DNA of 6,732 bases, from NCBI GenBank assembly GCA_003151295.1, contig PLXD01000619.1:3405-10136 (forward strand), in the 5' to 3' direction. Shown here piece after piece: positions 1 to 6,167 of the stretch. The notes beneath the pieces were generated by a model. The model did no database searches and was not told where the DNA came from. It saw nothing but the letters and a program-made list of their open reading frames with translations. Numbering within the stretch: position 1 is the first letter of the stretch; the number at the start of each line of letters is the position of its first letter. The DNA comes from Chitinophagaceae bacterium (GTDB lineage Bacteria > Bacteroidota > Bacteroidia > Chitinophagales > Chitinophagaceae). Both the position numbers and the translations under genes were made by a program.

Positions 1-2094
1 TGATGACGGTAATGTGCTGGACCAGTCGTTACGGCCCGTTACATTCAAATAAATTTTACCCTGGTAGTCAGCCTGCAAAAAGGCGTATAAACTATTCGTT
101 CTGCGGTACTCATCATAGGCAGGATTATTAACTGTAGACCCGTTATTATTCAGGCTGTAAATACCCGGAATAACCAGCGATTGGGTACTGGCCCCACGGG
201 AACTACGGAATCTTTCCATCGTATTTCCACCGCCGGATAAATCAAAATGAAAGTCTTTAATTTCCTTTTTAAAATTGATTAGGAAGTCATAGTTATTTTC
301 CTGGTAACCAAGGGTAGTTTCACCGTATAAACCCTGGGGATTATTTAAGCTGCTGTAAGCCTTCCTGGTGGGCCTGAAATCAGTAAAATAATCCGTTCCT
401 GCCCTGCCCATGATGGTTAAATTATCCAGGATCTTATAAGATAATTTAATATTCCCGTAGAGCTGATTCTTGGTTTGACCACTGGTGTTTTCATAGGCAG
501 TAAAGAAAGGATTGTCATGGGAATTGCCATAATCCTGTGAAAATTGCTGAATCCCCTTCAACCCCGGTTGCCAGTAATTCCGCAGGCTGTTCATATCTAT
601 ACTCCTGTCAAACCATACAAATTCATACATGGGTGTTCCATTGTCATAACCCAGATTCGGGCGACTTGTACTTTTTGTATTGGTATAAGTAGCTGCCACA
701 TCCGCTGTTAACCGATCAGACAATTTATAACTTGATTTCAGGTTGAAGACATTCCGGGTCAGGTTATTATTGGGTACAATGCCCACTTCATCGTTATTGG
801 TATAGGAGAACCGGTAATTTGCCTGATCATTCCCGCCAGTCAATCCAACCGAGTTATACCGTGTATGCCCTGTTACGAAATAATCCTTCATATTATTCGG
901 ATGCGGAATAAAAGGTGTAGGGATAATATCGCCCCGGTTAGGCAGGTTGACATCGGCACCGCGGAAACCGTTCTTAGTGGGTGAATTGAATTGGGCAATC
1001 AACCTTCCGTCCATGGCAGGGCCCCAGCTTTCATCCCAGTCTTCATTAATGCCGTTTGGATAAAGGCCGTTATTACTGTTTCCGAAATTGGATCCTTGGT
1101 ACAGGCCATCTGCGCCAGCACCGAATGAATTCTGGAATTTAGGCAATAACAATGGGTTTTCCCAGGTATATCCGCTGGTTAGACTCACGCCCATGCCCTT
1201 TCTGCTCAATCCGGATTTAGTGGTAATAACCAGCGCTCCGCTGGCCGCCCTTGATCCGTATAAAGCAGAGGCTGCTGCCCCTTTCAAAACGTTCACCGAC
1301 TCAATATCCGCCGGGTTCAATTCGTCCAGAGAACTTCCGTAGTCCGGGGTTGAACCACCTGGGTTGGAAACCGGATCATTGGAAACCGGAACCCCATCCA
1401 CTACAACCAGCGGTTGGTTTTTAAAATAGTTTAAAGAAGATTCCCCGCGAATGGTAATGCGGGCGCTGCTGCCCACGTTGTTGCCGGAAATAATATTCAC
1501 CCCTGCTACCCTTCCGGATAAGGAGTTGACAAAATTATTATCGCGTGCTTCATTCAGGGTTGCACCTTTCACTTCCTGGGTAGCATACCCCAGAGAAACT
1601 TTCTTTTGAACGATACCCAGGGCGGTTACAACCACCTGACCCAGGACGGCATTCTTTTCTTTCAGCCTGACCATGATAGAGTTTTTCTGCCTGGCCCCCT
1701 TTACGACAAAACCCTTGAATTCTCCTGGCTCATATCCTAAAAAGCTGAAGCTGAAATCATATTTATTACCAACGGCCAATTTCCCGAACAGGAAGACGCC
1801 GTTGTCATCTGTAACAGAATATACACTTACATTAGTAGCGGTATTCCTGGCTACTACGGTAGCTCCCTGTAAAAGTTCACCTTTTTCAGTGAGCACTGTT
1901 CCTGTTACGTCAGCCGTAACCGAAGCTTCCTGTGCAAAAGAGCTTTGGCTCACGAGAAGCAGGATGCATATCCAGCTCCAGAGGGCCATTTTTCTCTTAA
2001 CCTGTCTGGTTGTCATTTGAATCTGCCTGGTAAAACGCGGAACGTCATTTCCGCAGCTTGTGACCCGCCGTAGTTGGTTGAGTGGTCGTTTCAT
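1..2094 (-). CDS. SusC/RagA-type TonB-dependent outer-membrane receptor, 3' end cut by window edge
   Basis: This is the first 698 codons of a TonB-linked outer-membrane importer that, by family, moves oligosaccharides or other large nutrients with a SusD lipoprotein partner. The frame is open to the left edge, where it reads RNDWSSTLP, a typical barrel motif of SusC proteins. An N-terminal stretch with three possible Met starts (residues 1, 27, 36) leads into a signal peptide at about 36-54, with likely cleavage at SSFA|QE. A carboxypeptidase-regulatory-like beta-sandwich follows (about 60-145), then the plug (about 148-295) with VVVTALGI, IRG (215-217), VDGVPV (232-237) and LYGSRAASGALVITTKSG (278-295), then the barrel. 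No STN domain fits between signal peptide and beta-sandwich. SusC proteins are usually about 1000-1100 residues, so roughly a third is missing. It lies 88 bp after the anti-sigma gene. The Met1 start is uncertain, since none of the candidates has a strong ribosome site; Met36 has purine-rich AAGAGAAAA before it. The substrate cannot be told. Confidence 0.95.
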   Translation of the reverse strand, partial: MKRPLNQLRRVTSCGNDVPRFTRQIQMTTRQVKRKMALWSWICILLLVSQSSFAQEASVTADVTGTVLTEKGELLQGATVVARNTATNVSVYSVTDDNGVFLFGKLAVGNKYDFSFSFLGYEPGEFKGFVVKGARQKNSIMVRLKEKNAVLGQVVVTALGIVQKKVSLGYATQEVKGATLNEARDNNFVNSLSGRVAGVNIISGNNVGSSARITIRGESSLNYFKNQPLVVVDGVPVSNDPVSNPGGSTPDYGSSLDELNPADIESVNVLKGAAASALYGSRAASGALVITTKSGLSRKGMGVSLTSGYTWENPLLLPKFQNSFGAGADGLYQGSNFGNSNNGLYPNGINEDWDESWGPAMDGRLIAQFNSPTKNGFRGADVNLPNRGDIIPTPFIPHPNNMKDYFVTGHTRYNSVGLTGGNDQANYRFSYTNNDEVGIVPNNNLTRNVFNLKSSYKLSDRLTADVAATYTNTKSTSRPNLGYDNGTPMYEFVWFDRSIDMNSLRNYWQPGLKGIQQFSQDYGNSHDNPFFTAYENTSGQTKNQLYGNIKLSYKILDNLTIMGRAGTDYFTDFRPTRKAYSSLNNPQGLYGETTLGYQENNYDFLINFKKEIKDFHFDLSGGGNTMERFRSSRGASTQSLVIPGIYSLNNNGSTVNNPAYDEYRRTNSLYAFLQADYQGKIYLNVTGRNDWSSTLPSS

Positions 2095-2133
2095 GTTAAT
2101 ACTTGTTTTGGTTTGGAAGGCATAACAATCCCT

Positions 2134-2161
2134 TTCACGCCCGTAAAGCACGCGGCACGAA
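2134..2161 (-). other. Intergenic hairpin between anti-sigma gene and susC-like gene
   Basis: On the minus strand, TTCGTGCC and CGT (with one bulged G) can pair with ACG and GGCGTGAA around a GCTTT loop. This gives about 11 pairs, two of them G-T wobbles. No run of T follows, so it is not a canonical intrinsic terminator. It could stabilise or attenuate the downstream message, giving different levels of FecR and SusC. The rest of the 88-bp gap shows no clear promoter. Function is inferred; only the pairing is seen. Confidence 0.35.
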
Positions 2162-2182
2162 TAAAAGAAAGGCCCTGTTTAT

Positions 2183-3316
2183 TTAATCTTTGGATAGAAG
2201 CACCATAAAGCCATCAGTCGTTTTTGTAATCTGTAAACCATTCATATTCGCAATGACTTTCAGGATAACGGATAGGGAGTCAGTTTCTAATACCCGACCC
2301 GAAAAATACATATTGGCCAGTTCGGTTTTACGATATTCTATGTGGGTACGATAGTGTTTGGAAAGCTTGCTCATGACTTCCGACAGGACTGCGTTGTCGA
2401 AGGCCATATCTTCGTCGTCCACCGCCGCTTTTGCGGACCCATTCTTCGGAAGAGGCATCTCATCCCTGAAGGAACTTACCGTAGCCAGCATCTGTCCGGT
2501 CTCGTATTTCATCTCCTCCCCGGGTAGAAGGAATATATCTTTTTTCCATCCCTTTAAAGCATTTCCTGCAGGGTGTACCATCACCTTCCCACTATACAAC
2601 TTCACGGTGACGCCCGTTTTATTTTCGTTGACACTAAAAGAAGTACCAAGCACCGTAGTGGCCATGTTGCCGGCATATACGGTTAAAGGTCTCCGCCGGT
2701 CCTTGGCCGCCTGAAAGAATGCCTGCCCCTGCAGGTACAGATCCCTTTTATTATCCGGGAAATGTTTCCCGTAACGGATGCTGCTATGCGGGAACAAAGT
2801 GACCACGGAGCCGTCTTCCAATTTCATTTTTAGCTTTTGATCCGTACGGTTGGTGCTCAACTGCCAACCTTCCCCTGTCTGCCCGGCCTTTAGGACGTCA
2901 TTTCCGGTGGCCACTGACCGCGTAATCGAGTCTGCTTTCTCGTTTTTCGATTTGAACATCCAGATGCTCCCCAGGATGAACAGTATGGAAGCGGCCGCAG
3001 CAGCCCATCGCCAGGCTATCCGGACAGGCGCCCGCCGGTCTCCGATGGAAGGATGGCCAAAAGTCGCTCGCCTGATCTCCTGTAACATCTGCTCCTTGTA
3101 ATGCCCGGGAACCACGGACCCTTGATCCGGATACCCCGCGCCGGAAAACCCCGAATCCTGATACCCTGCCTTTTCAACATCCCCTTTCCAGCTATCGATC
3201 ATATATTTTTTCCATGCTTCCGGATGTTTCCTGAAATACCGCGACACAAATGCTGCCTCATTGCGGGAGCAACGGCCATTAAAGAATTTTTCAATCAACG
3301 CTTCCGTTATATGCAT
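2183..3316 (-). CDS. FecR-type membrane anti-sigma factor with DUF4974-like C-terminus
   Basis: This 377-residue single-pass inner-membrane regulator should hold the neighbouring ECF sigma factor and release it on a signal from an outer-membrane receptor. The cytoplasmic part (about 1-100) has the short helical start typical of Bacteroidota FecR proteins (LIEKFFNGRCSRNEAAFV). A membrane segment lies at about 103-121 (RWAAAAASILFILGSIWMF). The periplasmic FecR domain (about 165-250) contains LEDGSVVTLFPHSSIRY, LYLQGQAFF and TTVLGTSFSV. The C-terminal DUF4974/STN-like domain (about 306-374) contains FDNAVLSEVMSKLSKHY and LQITKTTDGFMVL. Length is normal for the family. It begins 84 bp after the sigma gene and ends 88 bp before the SusC-like gene, the usual sigma/anti-sigma/receptor order. 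No Shine-Dalgarno is visible; the ATG is chosen because the family N-terminus starts directly there. A Gly/Tyr-rich linker at 51-66 in the cytoplasmic part is unusual. Confidence 0.93.
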   Translation of the reverse strand: MHITEALIEKFFNGRCSRNEAAFVSRYFRKHPEAWKKYMIDSWKGDVEKAGYQDSGFSGAGYPDQGSVVPGHYKEQMLQEIRRATFGHPSIGDRRAPVRIAWRWAAAAASILFILGSIWMFKSKNEKADSITRSVATGNDVLKAGQTGEGWQLSTNRTDQKLKMKLEDGSVVTLFPHSSIRYGKHFPDNKRDLYLQGQAFFQAAKDRRRPLTVYAGNMATTVLGTSFSVNENKTGVTVKLYSGKVMVHPAGNALKGWKKDIFLLPGEEMKYETGQMLATVSSFRDEMPLPKNGSAKAAVDDEDMAFDNAVLSEVMSKLSKHYRTHIEYRKTELANMYFSGRVLETDSLSVILKVIANMNGLQITKTTDGFMVLLSKD

Positions 3317-3375
3317 GTAAAGATTCTATGAGTTGTAGTAAAATTGAATACGTATGAGAGGATCATCAACCCCTA

Positions 3376-3400
3376 CCCGAGAAAATAAAAAATTTCCGGG
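3376..3400 (-). other. Hairpin directly after the sigma factor stop codon
   Basis: On the minus strand CCCGGAAA pairs with TTTC-T-CGGG: eight pairs with one bulged base and an eight-base AT loop. The stem starts at the base right after the TAG stop of the sigma gene. The sequence after it is TAGGGG, not a T run, so full termination is unlikely. An mRNA-processing or partial attenuation role before the anti-sigma gene is possible. The remainder of the 84-bp gap is AT-rich with no clear ribosome site. Confidence 0.35.
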
Positions 3401-3958
3401 CTATCCGGCCAGCAGCAGGGTGAGCAGGAGAAGCAGGAGCGTACCGAACGACCTGATTTGCCGCAGGGCCTTTGTGACATGGCTTTCGACCGTTTTTACC
3501 GATATGGATAATTCCCGGGCGATCTCTTTGTTGGTAAATCCATGGGCAGTCTTCAATAAAATAACTTTTTTACGCACAGGCGGCAAACGTTCTACGACCG
3601 CCGACAAATAATCCGATGTTTCGAATGCGCTGGCCGGGAAAGCCATGCCCGTGCCCTTTTCGGAACTCCCTCCCTCACGAAGAATGGTGAAGAGCTTTTT
3701 TTGAGTGGCCTCTTTCCGGAGATGGTCGATCAGTATCGTACCGGCTATCGTAAAGATCTGCGTATCCAGGCTGAAAGCCTCCGAGAGTGTATGCCTGGAT
3801 CTCCATAACTTGATAAAAGTCTGTTGTGTCAACTCCCTGGCAGTCTCATGGACCCGGGTCCTCTTCAAAAAGAATCTGAATGTCTTTACATGGAAATCCT
3901 CATAGACTTTCACAAAAGCAGCATCAATACCTTCTTTTATCGCAGTTATCTCGTTCAT
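3401..3958 (-). CDS. ECF-type RNA polymerase sigma-70 factor
   Basis: This 185-residue extracytoplasmic-function sigma factor would direct RNA polymerase to the promoter of the adjacent uptake genes and perhaps its own. Region 2 spans about 11-83, with ARELTQQTFIKLWRSR (core binding) and IFTIAGTILIDHLRKEA (the -10 recognition helix). A short linker follows. Region 4 spans about 118-168: LPPVRKKVILLK, then the helix-turn-helix FTNKEIARELSISVKTVESH (141-160), which contacts the -35 element. It has no region 1 or 3, as expected for group 4 factors. The last 15 residues, FGTLLLLLLTLLLAG, are strongly hydrophobic and look like a membrane-associating tail. The FecR-type anti-sigma gene follows 84 bp downstream and is the obvious partner. 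The ATG is the first in frame and no Shine-Dalgarno is visible, which is common in Bacteroidota. Its regulon cannot be read from this window. Confidence 0.94.
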   Translation of the reverse strand: MNEITAIKEGIDAAFVKVYEDFHVKTFRFFLKRTRVHETARELTQQTFIKLWRSRHTLSEAFSLDTQIFTIAGTILIDHLRKEATQKKLFTILREGGSSEKGTGMAFPASAFETSDYLSAVVERLPPVRKKVILLKTAHGFTNKEIARELSISVKTVESHVTKALRQIRSFGTLLLLLLTLLLAG

Positions 3959-4018
3959 TCGGGATAAAAAATTTTATGAATACCTGTCCTCCCCGTCACT
4001 CATGGTGTTACTCAAGGG

Positions 4019-4031
4019 ATGCAAGTTGCAT
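4019..4031. repeat. 13-bp perfect palindrome ATGCAAGTTGCAT, possible operator
   Basis: Six-base arms ATGCAA and TTGCAT flank a single G. It sits immediately downstream of the candidate -7 box, about where transcription would start, which is a sensible place for a repressor site. A palindrome of this size is expected about once or twice by chance in a window of this length, so position is the only support. Confidence 0.2.
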
Positions 4032-4038
4032 AAAGTTA
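4031..4038 (-). promoter_or_regulatory. Weak candidate -7 box for the sigma operon
   Basis: The minus strand reads TAACTTTA, which matches seven of the eight positions of the Bacteroidota housekeeping -7 consensus TAnnTTTG, counting the two free positions. It would give a leader of about 65 bases before the sigma ATG. No good TTG -33 element sits at the usual 19-23 bp spacing; the nearest TTTG is about 30 bp upstream. Another partial match, TACCTTAA, lies further upstream. Treat as a guess. Confidence 0.2.
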
Positions 4039-4124
4039 TCTTGGTTTGTAAATTATATTAATGTTAAGCAAATTAGTTGGCTCCTGATCTGTTAAGGTAG
4101 GGAAAGAGATTTATATTTTCCATC

Positions 4125-4145
4125 AAAAATTTTTTCCGGGCCCGG
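4125..4145 (-). terminator. Possible terminator after the peroxidase gene
   Basis: The minus strand carries the perfect palindrome CCGGGCCCGG (4136-4145), followed by six A and then five T (4125-4129). It lies about 90 bp after the peroxidase stop. The stem is short, because a loop must open its centre, and the T run is separated from it by the A run, so it is not a textbook intrinsic terminator. It marks the likeliest end of the phosphatase/peroxidase transcript in this gap. Confidence 0.25.
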
Positions 4146-4199
4146 TTTTGGATTTTTTCGACGGTCCTGAACGATTAGCAAAACCCTTACTGGAAACCT

Positions 4200-4223
4200 A
4201 TAAAAGACCTTATACAAGACCTT
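4200..4223. repeat. Tandem 12-bp direct repeat downstream of the peroxidase stop
   Basis: ATAAAAGACCTT and ATACAAGACCTT follow each other without a gap and differ at one base. The 12-bp period is a little over one helical turn, so paired regulator binding upstream of the sigma operon is possible. A chance slippage duplication in non-coding DNA is equally likely. No third clear copy is seen. Confidence 0.5.
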
Positions 4224-4236
4224 AATCCAAGGCCGT

Positions 4237-6138
4237 TCAAAATTTCTCCGGAAGCCGGTCCGTAAGTGCATGCAGAAAGTCGATGATCTCTTTTTTCTCG
4301 GCGTCTGATAATCCCAATGGCGTTGAAGAAAGGGTCTGAAACGGAACGTTCATTCCCAGTCCTGCTCCCCCACCCAGGTTATAAAAATCCAATACTTTTT
4401 CCAGGGTTTGGAAAGCCCCATGATGCATATAGGGGGCCGTGACGGCACTATTGCGCAAGCCCGGCGTCCTGAAAGCGCCCTCATAGAAAGATATGGGAAA
4501 GAAATCGTATCGGCCGCTATCCCTGTCCGCCTCCTTCCGGGTGAACTCGTCCGTGGCCGGTACTCCCAGCACTTCGAATTCAGATCTGTCATACAAGGGA
4601 GGCGTCAATCCATTGAACAAGGGCGCAAAATGGCAGGTCGCACATTGGCCCTTTCCCATGAACAAATTGAATCCCCGGACCTGTGCTTCCGTCATCGCTT
4701 TTTTATCACCTGCCAGAAACCTGTCAAAATCGGAATTATGCGGAGCCAGGGTGCGGATAAAAGCAGCGATGGCGGCGGCGATCCCGTCAAGACCTATTCC
4801 CTCATCATGGGCTCCCTTAAAATGGGTTCCCCCATGATTGCTTCCGGATAATAATACAGCGGCGCGGGGAAATGCTTTTGCATAGAGAGAAATATAACCG
4901 GGCCTCGCCCGCAATCTCCGGCATACAATATCATAATCGGCATTCATCTCCGTTGGACTATGTATCACCTCTTTTACCTGGTCCTCCAGGCTCCGGGCCC
5001 TTCCATCCAGGAACTGGTTGTACTGATAGGCTGCATAAAGCAGGGTAGGCGCATTCCTTTTCACCGTTGAATGCCCGTCGTAAGCCAGGCTCTTCGGTTT
5101 CCTATCTGTGAAATAATTTGCAGGCTCATGACAACTGGCGCAATTGCGGGTATAGTTGCCCGACAACGCCTTCTCAAAGAATAACCTGCGCCCCAATTCA
5201 ATTAAAAAGAGATTGGCGGAGATAACAGGACCAGGCTCACCACCACCCCCATTTCCGGCATGAGGAAAAGCATCCAGGTTGAAGGCATCGGGACTAAAAA
5301 TATTTTTGGCCCTTGTGTTCAATACAGGGTCCGTATTTAATTCCAGGCCTATCGCACGGATCCATTCGCCTAAATACTGCTGCAGCGGTAAGGCAGCCCC
5401 CGTCAGGAAAGCCATGCGGTCGAAAGAATCAAAATCGCAACCCTGCTCCAGCATTAACAATGAGCGCCCCAGGTAAAATCTAACGCTGTCTCCCGTTTTG
5501 TCCAGGTAGGGACGAAGGATCTCCCGCATGGACTGCAGGGCCGCATGCGATTCAAGGATGCCGCTCTTCAGTGCCGGAGCATCGAATCCCGTGATGCCCA
5601 GGGCTATGACCCGGATCAGTTCGAAACGCAGGCTCTCCAGCACCTGTCCATCATCTGCCTTGAAATCATACAAAAGAGATTCCAGGTCCTGTGCGGAATT
5701 GTTTACCAGCGCAGCCTGTTGCGTCAATGCATCCTTTTGTCCGTCAGCATTCTTTCCGTATAATAAGGATTCGATGACCTGCAAGCCTGTGGGCTCCGCA
5801 TATTCCATATGAGGCTCTTCGACTTCCGCCTTCGGCGGCGCATTATAGACCATGGATGTGCTGCGAAAAAAATATTCCAGGAAGAATTCGATCTTTTTGT
5901 ACCGAAGGCGGCAGTCTGCCAATGCTCTTTTCGCCCTTAGCAGGGTCAGCGTGTCTTCTTTGCGGATCGAGCCGATCGCCTTCTCCAGCTGCAAGGCGCT
6001 GGCGGCAAATTCCCGGGATCCGTTTTTAAAATATGCAATGGCAGGCCCCACCCCGACAGAAACAGGAGGCGGACCTTCAAGCCCGAGGACAGCCACCAGG
6101 GCGCCTGCGATTACTATAATAATCAATCCCTTTTTCAC
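4237..6138 (-). CDS. Exported di-heme cytochrome c peroxidase (CcpA/MauG family) with N-terminal imelysin-like domain
   Basis: This 633-residue enzyme would reduce hydrogen peroxide or carry out related di-heme oxidation in the periplasm. A hydrophobic signal or anchor (4-20, no lipobox Cys) is followed by a helical domain (about 30-270) with KKIEFFLEYFF and GLQVIESLLYG (118-128), resembling the GxHxxE region of imelysin/EfeO proteins but with Gln for His. A Gly-rich linker (295-304) leads to the peroxidase part. Heme sites are CASCH (333-337) and CATCH (499-503). RNAPTLL, FLDGRA and TEMN (396-399) match CcpA. By alignment to the P. aeruginosa CcpA pattern as recalled, H356 fits the distal His, E397 the catalytic Glu and M571 (PYMHHG) the axial Met, while L377 replaces the inter-heme Trp. 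A His-containing insert lies at about 429-450. The start is GTG; an in-frame stop at 6154-6156 leaves no earlier option. It begins 29 bp after the phosphatase gene, probably in one operon. Confidence 0.92.
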   Translation of the reverse strand: MKKGLIIIVIAGALVAVLGLEGPPPVSVGVGPAIAYFKNGSREFAASALQLEKAIGSIRKEDTLTLLRAKRALADCRLRYKKIEFFLEYFFRSTSMVYNAPPKAEVEEPHMEYAEPTGLQVIESLLYGKNADGQKDALTQQAALVNNSAQDLESLLYDFKADDGQVLESLRFELIRVIALGITGFDAPALKSGILESHAALQSMREILRPYLDKTGDSVRFYLGRSLLMLEQGCDFDSFDRMAFLTGAALPLQQYLGEWIRAIGLELNTDPVLNTRAKNIFSPDAFNLDAFPHAGNGGGGEPGPVISANLFLIELGRRLFFEKALSGNYTRNCASCHEPANYFTDRKPKSLAYDGHSTVKRNAPTLLYAAYQYNQFLDGRARSLEDQVKEVIHSPTEMNADYDIVCRRLRARPGYISLYAKAFPRAAVLLSGSNHGGTHFKGAHDEGIGLDGIAAAIAAFIRTLAPHNSDFDRFLAGDKKAMTEAQVRGFNLFMGKGQCATCHFAPLFNGLTPPLYDRSEFEVLGVPATDEFTRKEADRDSGRYDFFPISFYEGAFRTPGLRNSAVTAPYMHHGAFQTLEKVLDFYNLGGGAGLGMNVPFQTLSSTPLGLSDAEKKEIIDFLHALTDRLPEKF

Positions 6139-6167
6139 ACGTTGAACTTTACCCTACTCTACACTAT

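Larger units (their letters stand above)
3959..4236. other. Non-coding gap between the peroxidase gene and the sigma operon
   Basis: This 278-bp AT-rich stretch has no plausible gene. From the peroxidase side it holds a tandem 12-bp repeat (4200-4223), a GC palindrome with T run (4125-4145), a candidate promoter box and palindrome (4019-4038), and an AT-only inverted repeat, ATAAAA/TTTTAT, at 3964-3977 just before the sigma start codon. It most likely contains the end of the upstream transcript and the promoter and leader of the sigma/anti-sigma/receptor operon. Confidence 0.6.

Noticed and set aside
1673..2020. 115-codon plus-strand open frame opposite the SusC N-terminus
   Set aside because: It is antisense to the signal peptide and beta-sandwich of the SusC-like gene; its composition fits a shadow frame.
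1..2094. Possible frameshift or pseudogene in the SusC-like gene, because no complete frame is visible
   Set aside because: Reading the minus strand codon by codon from the 2094 start to the left edge shows no stop and continuous SusC-like motifs; the gene is simply cut by the window.
4031..4120. Sigma-70-like TATAAT and other TAnnTTTG-like boxes in the intergenic gap
   Set aside because: TATAAT-like and TACCTTAA matches lack a correctly spaced upstream element, and the region is AT-rich enough to give such matches by chance.
4408..4851. 147-codon plus-strand open frame opposite the peroxidase gene
   Set aside because: It lies fully antisense to a strongly conserved coding region, and its translation shows no family motif or membrane or signal pattern.
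5852..6145. 97-codon plus-strand frame opposite the start of the peroxidase
   Set aside because: It mirrors the signal peptide and imelysin-like coding strand and has no recognisable feature.
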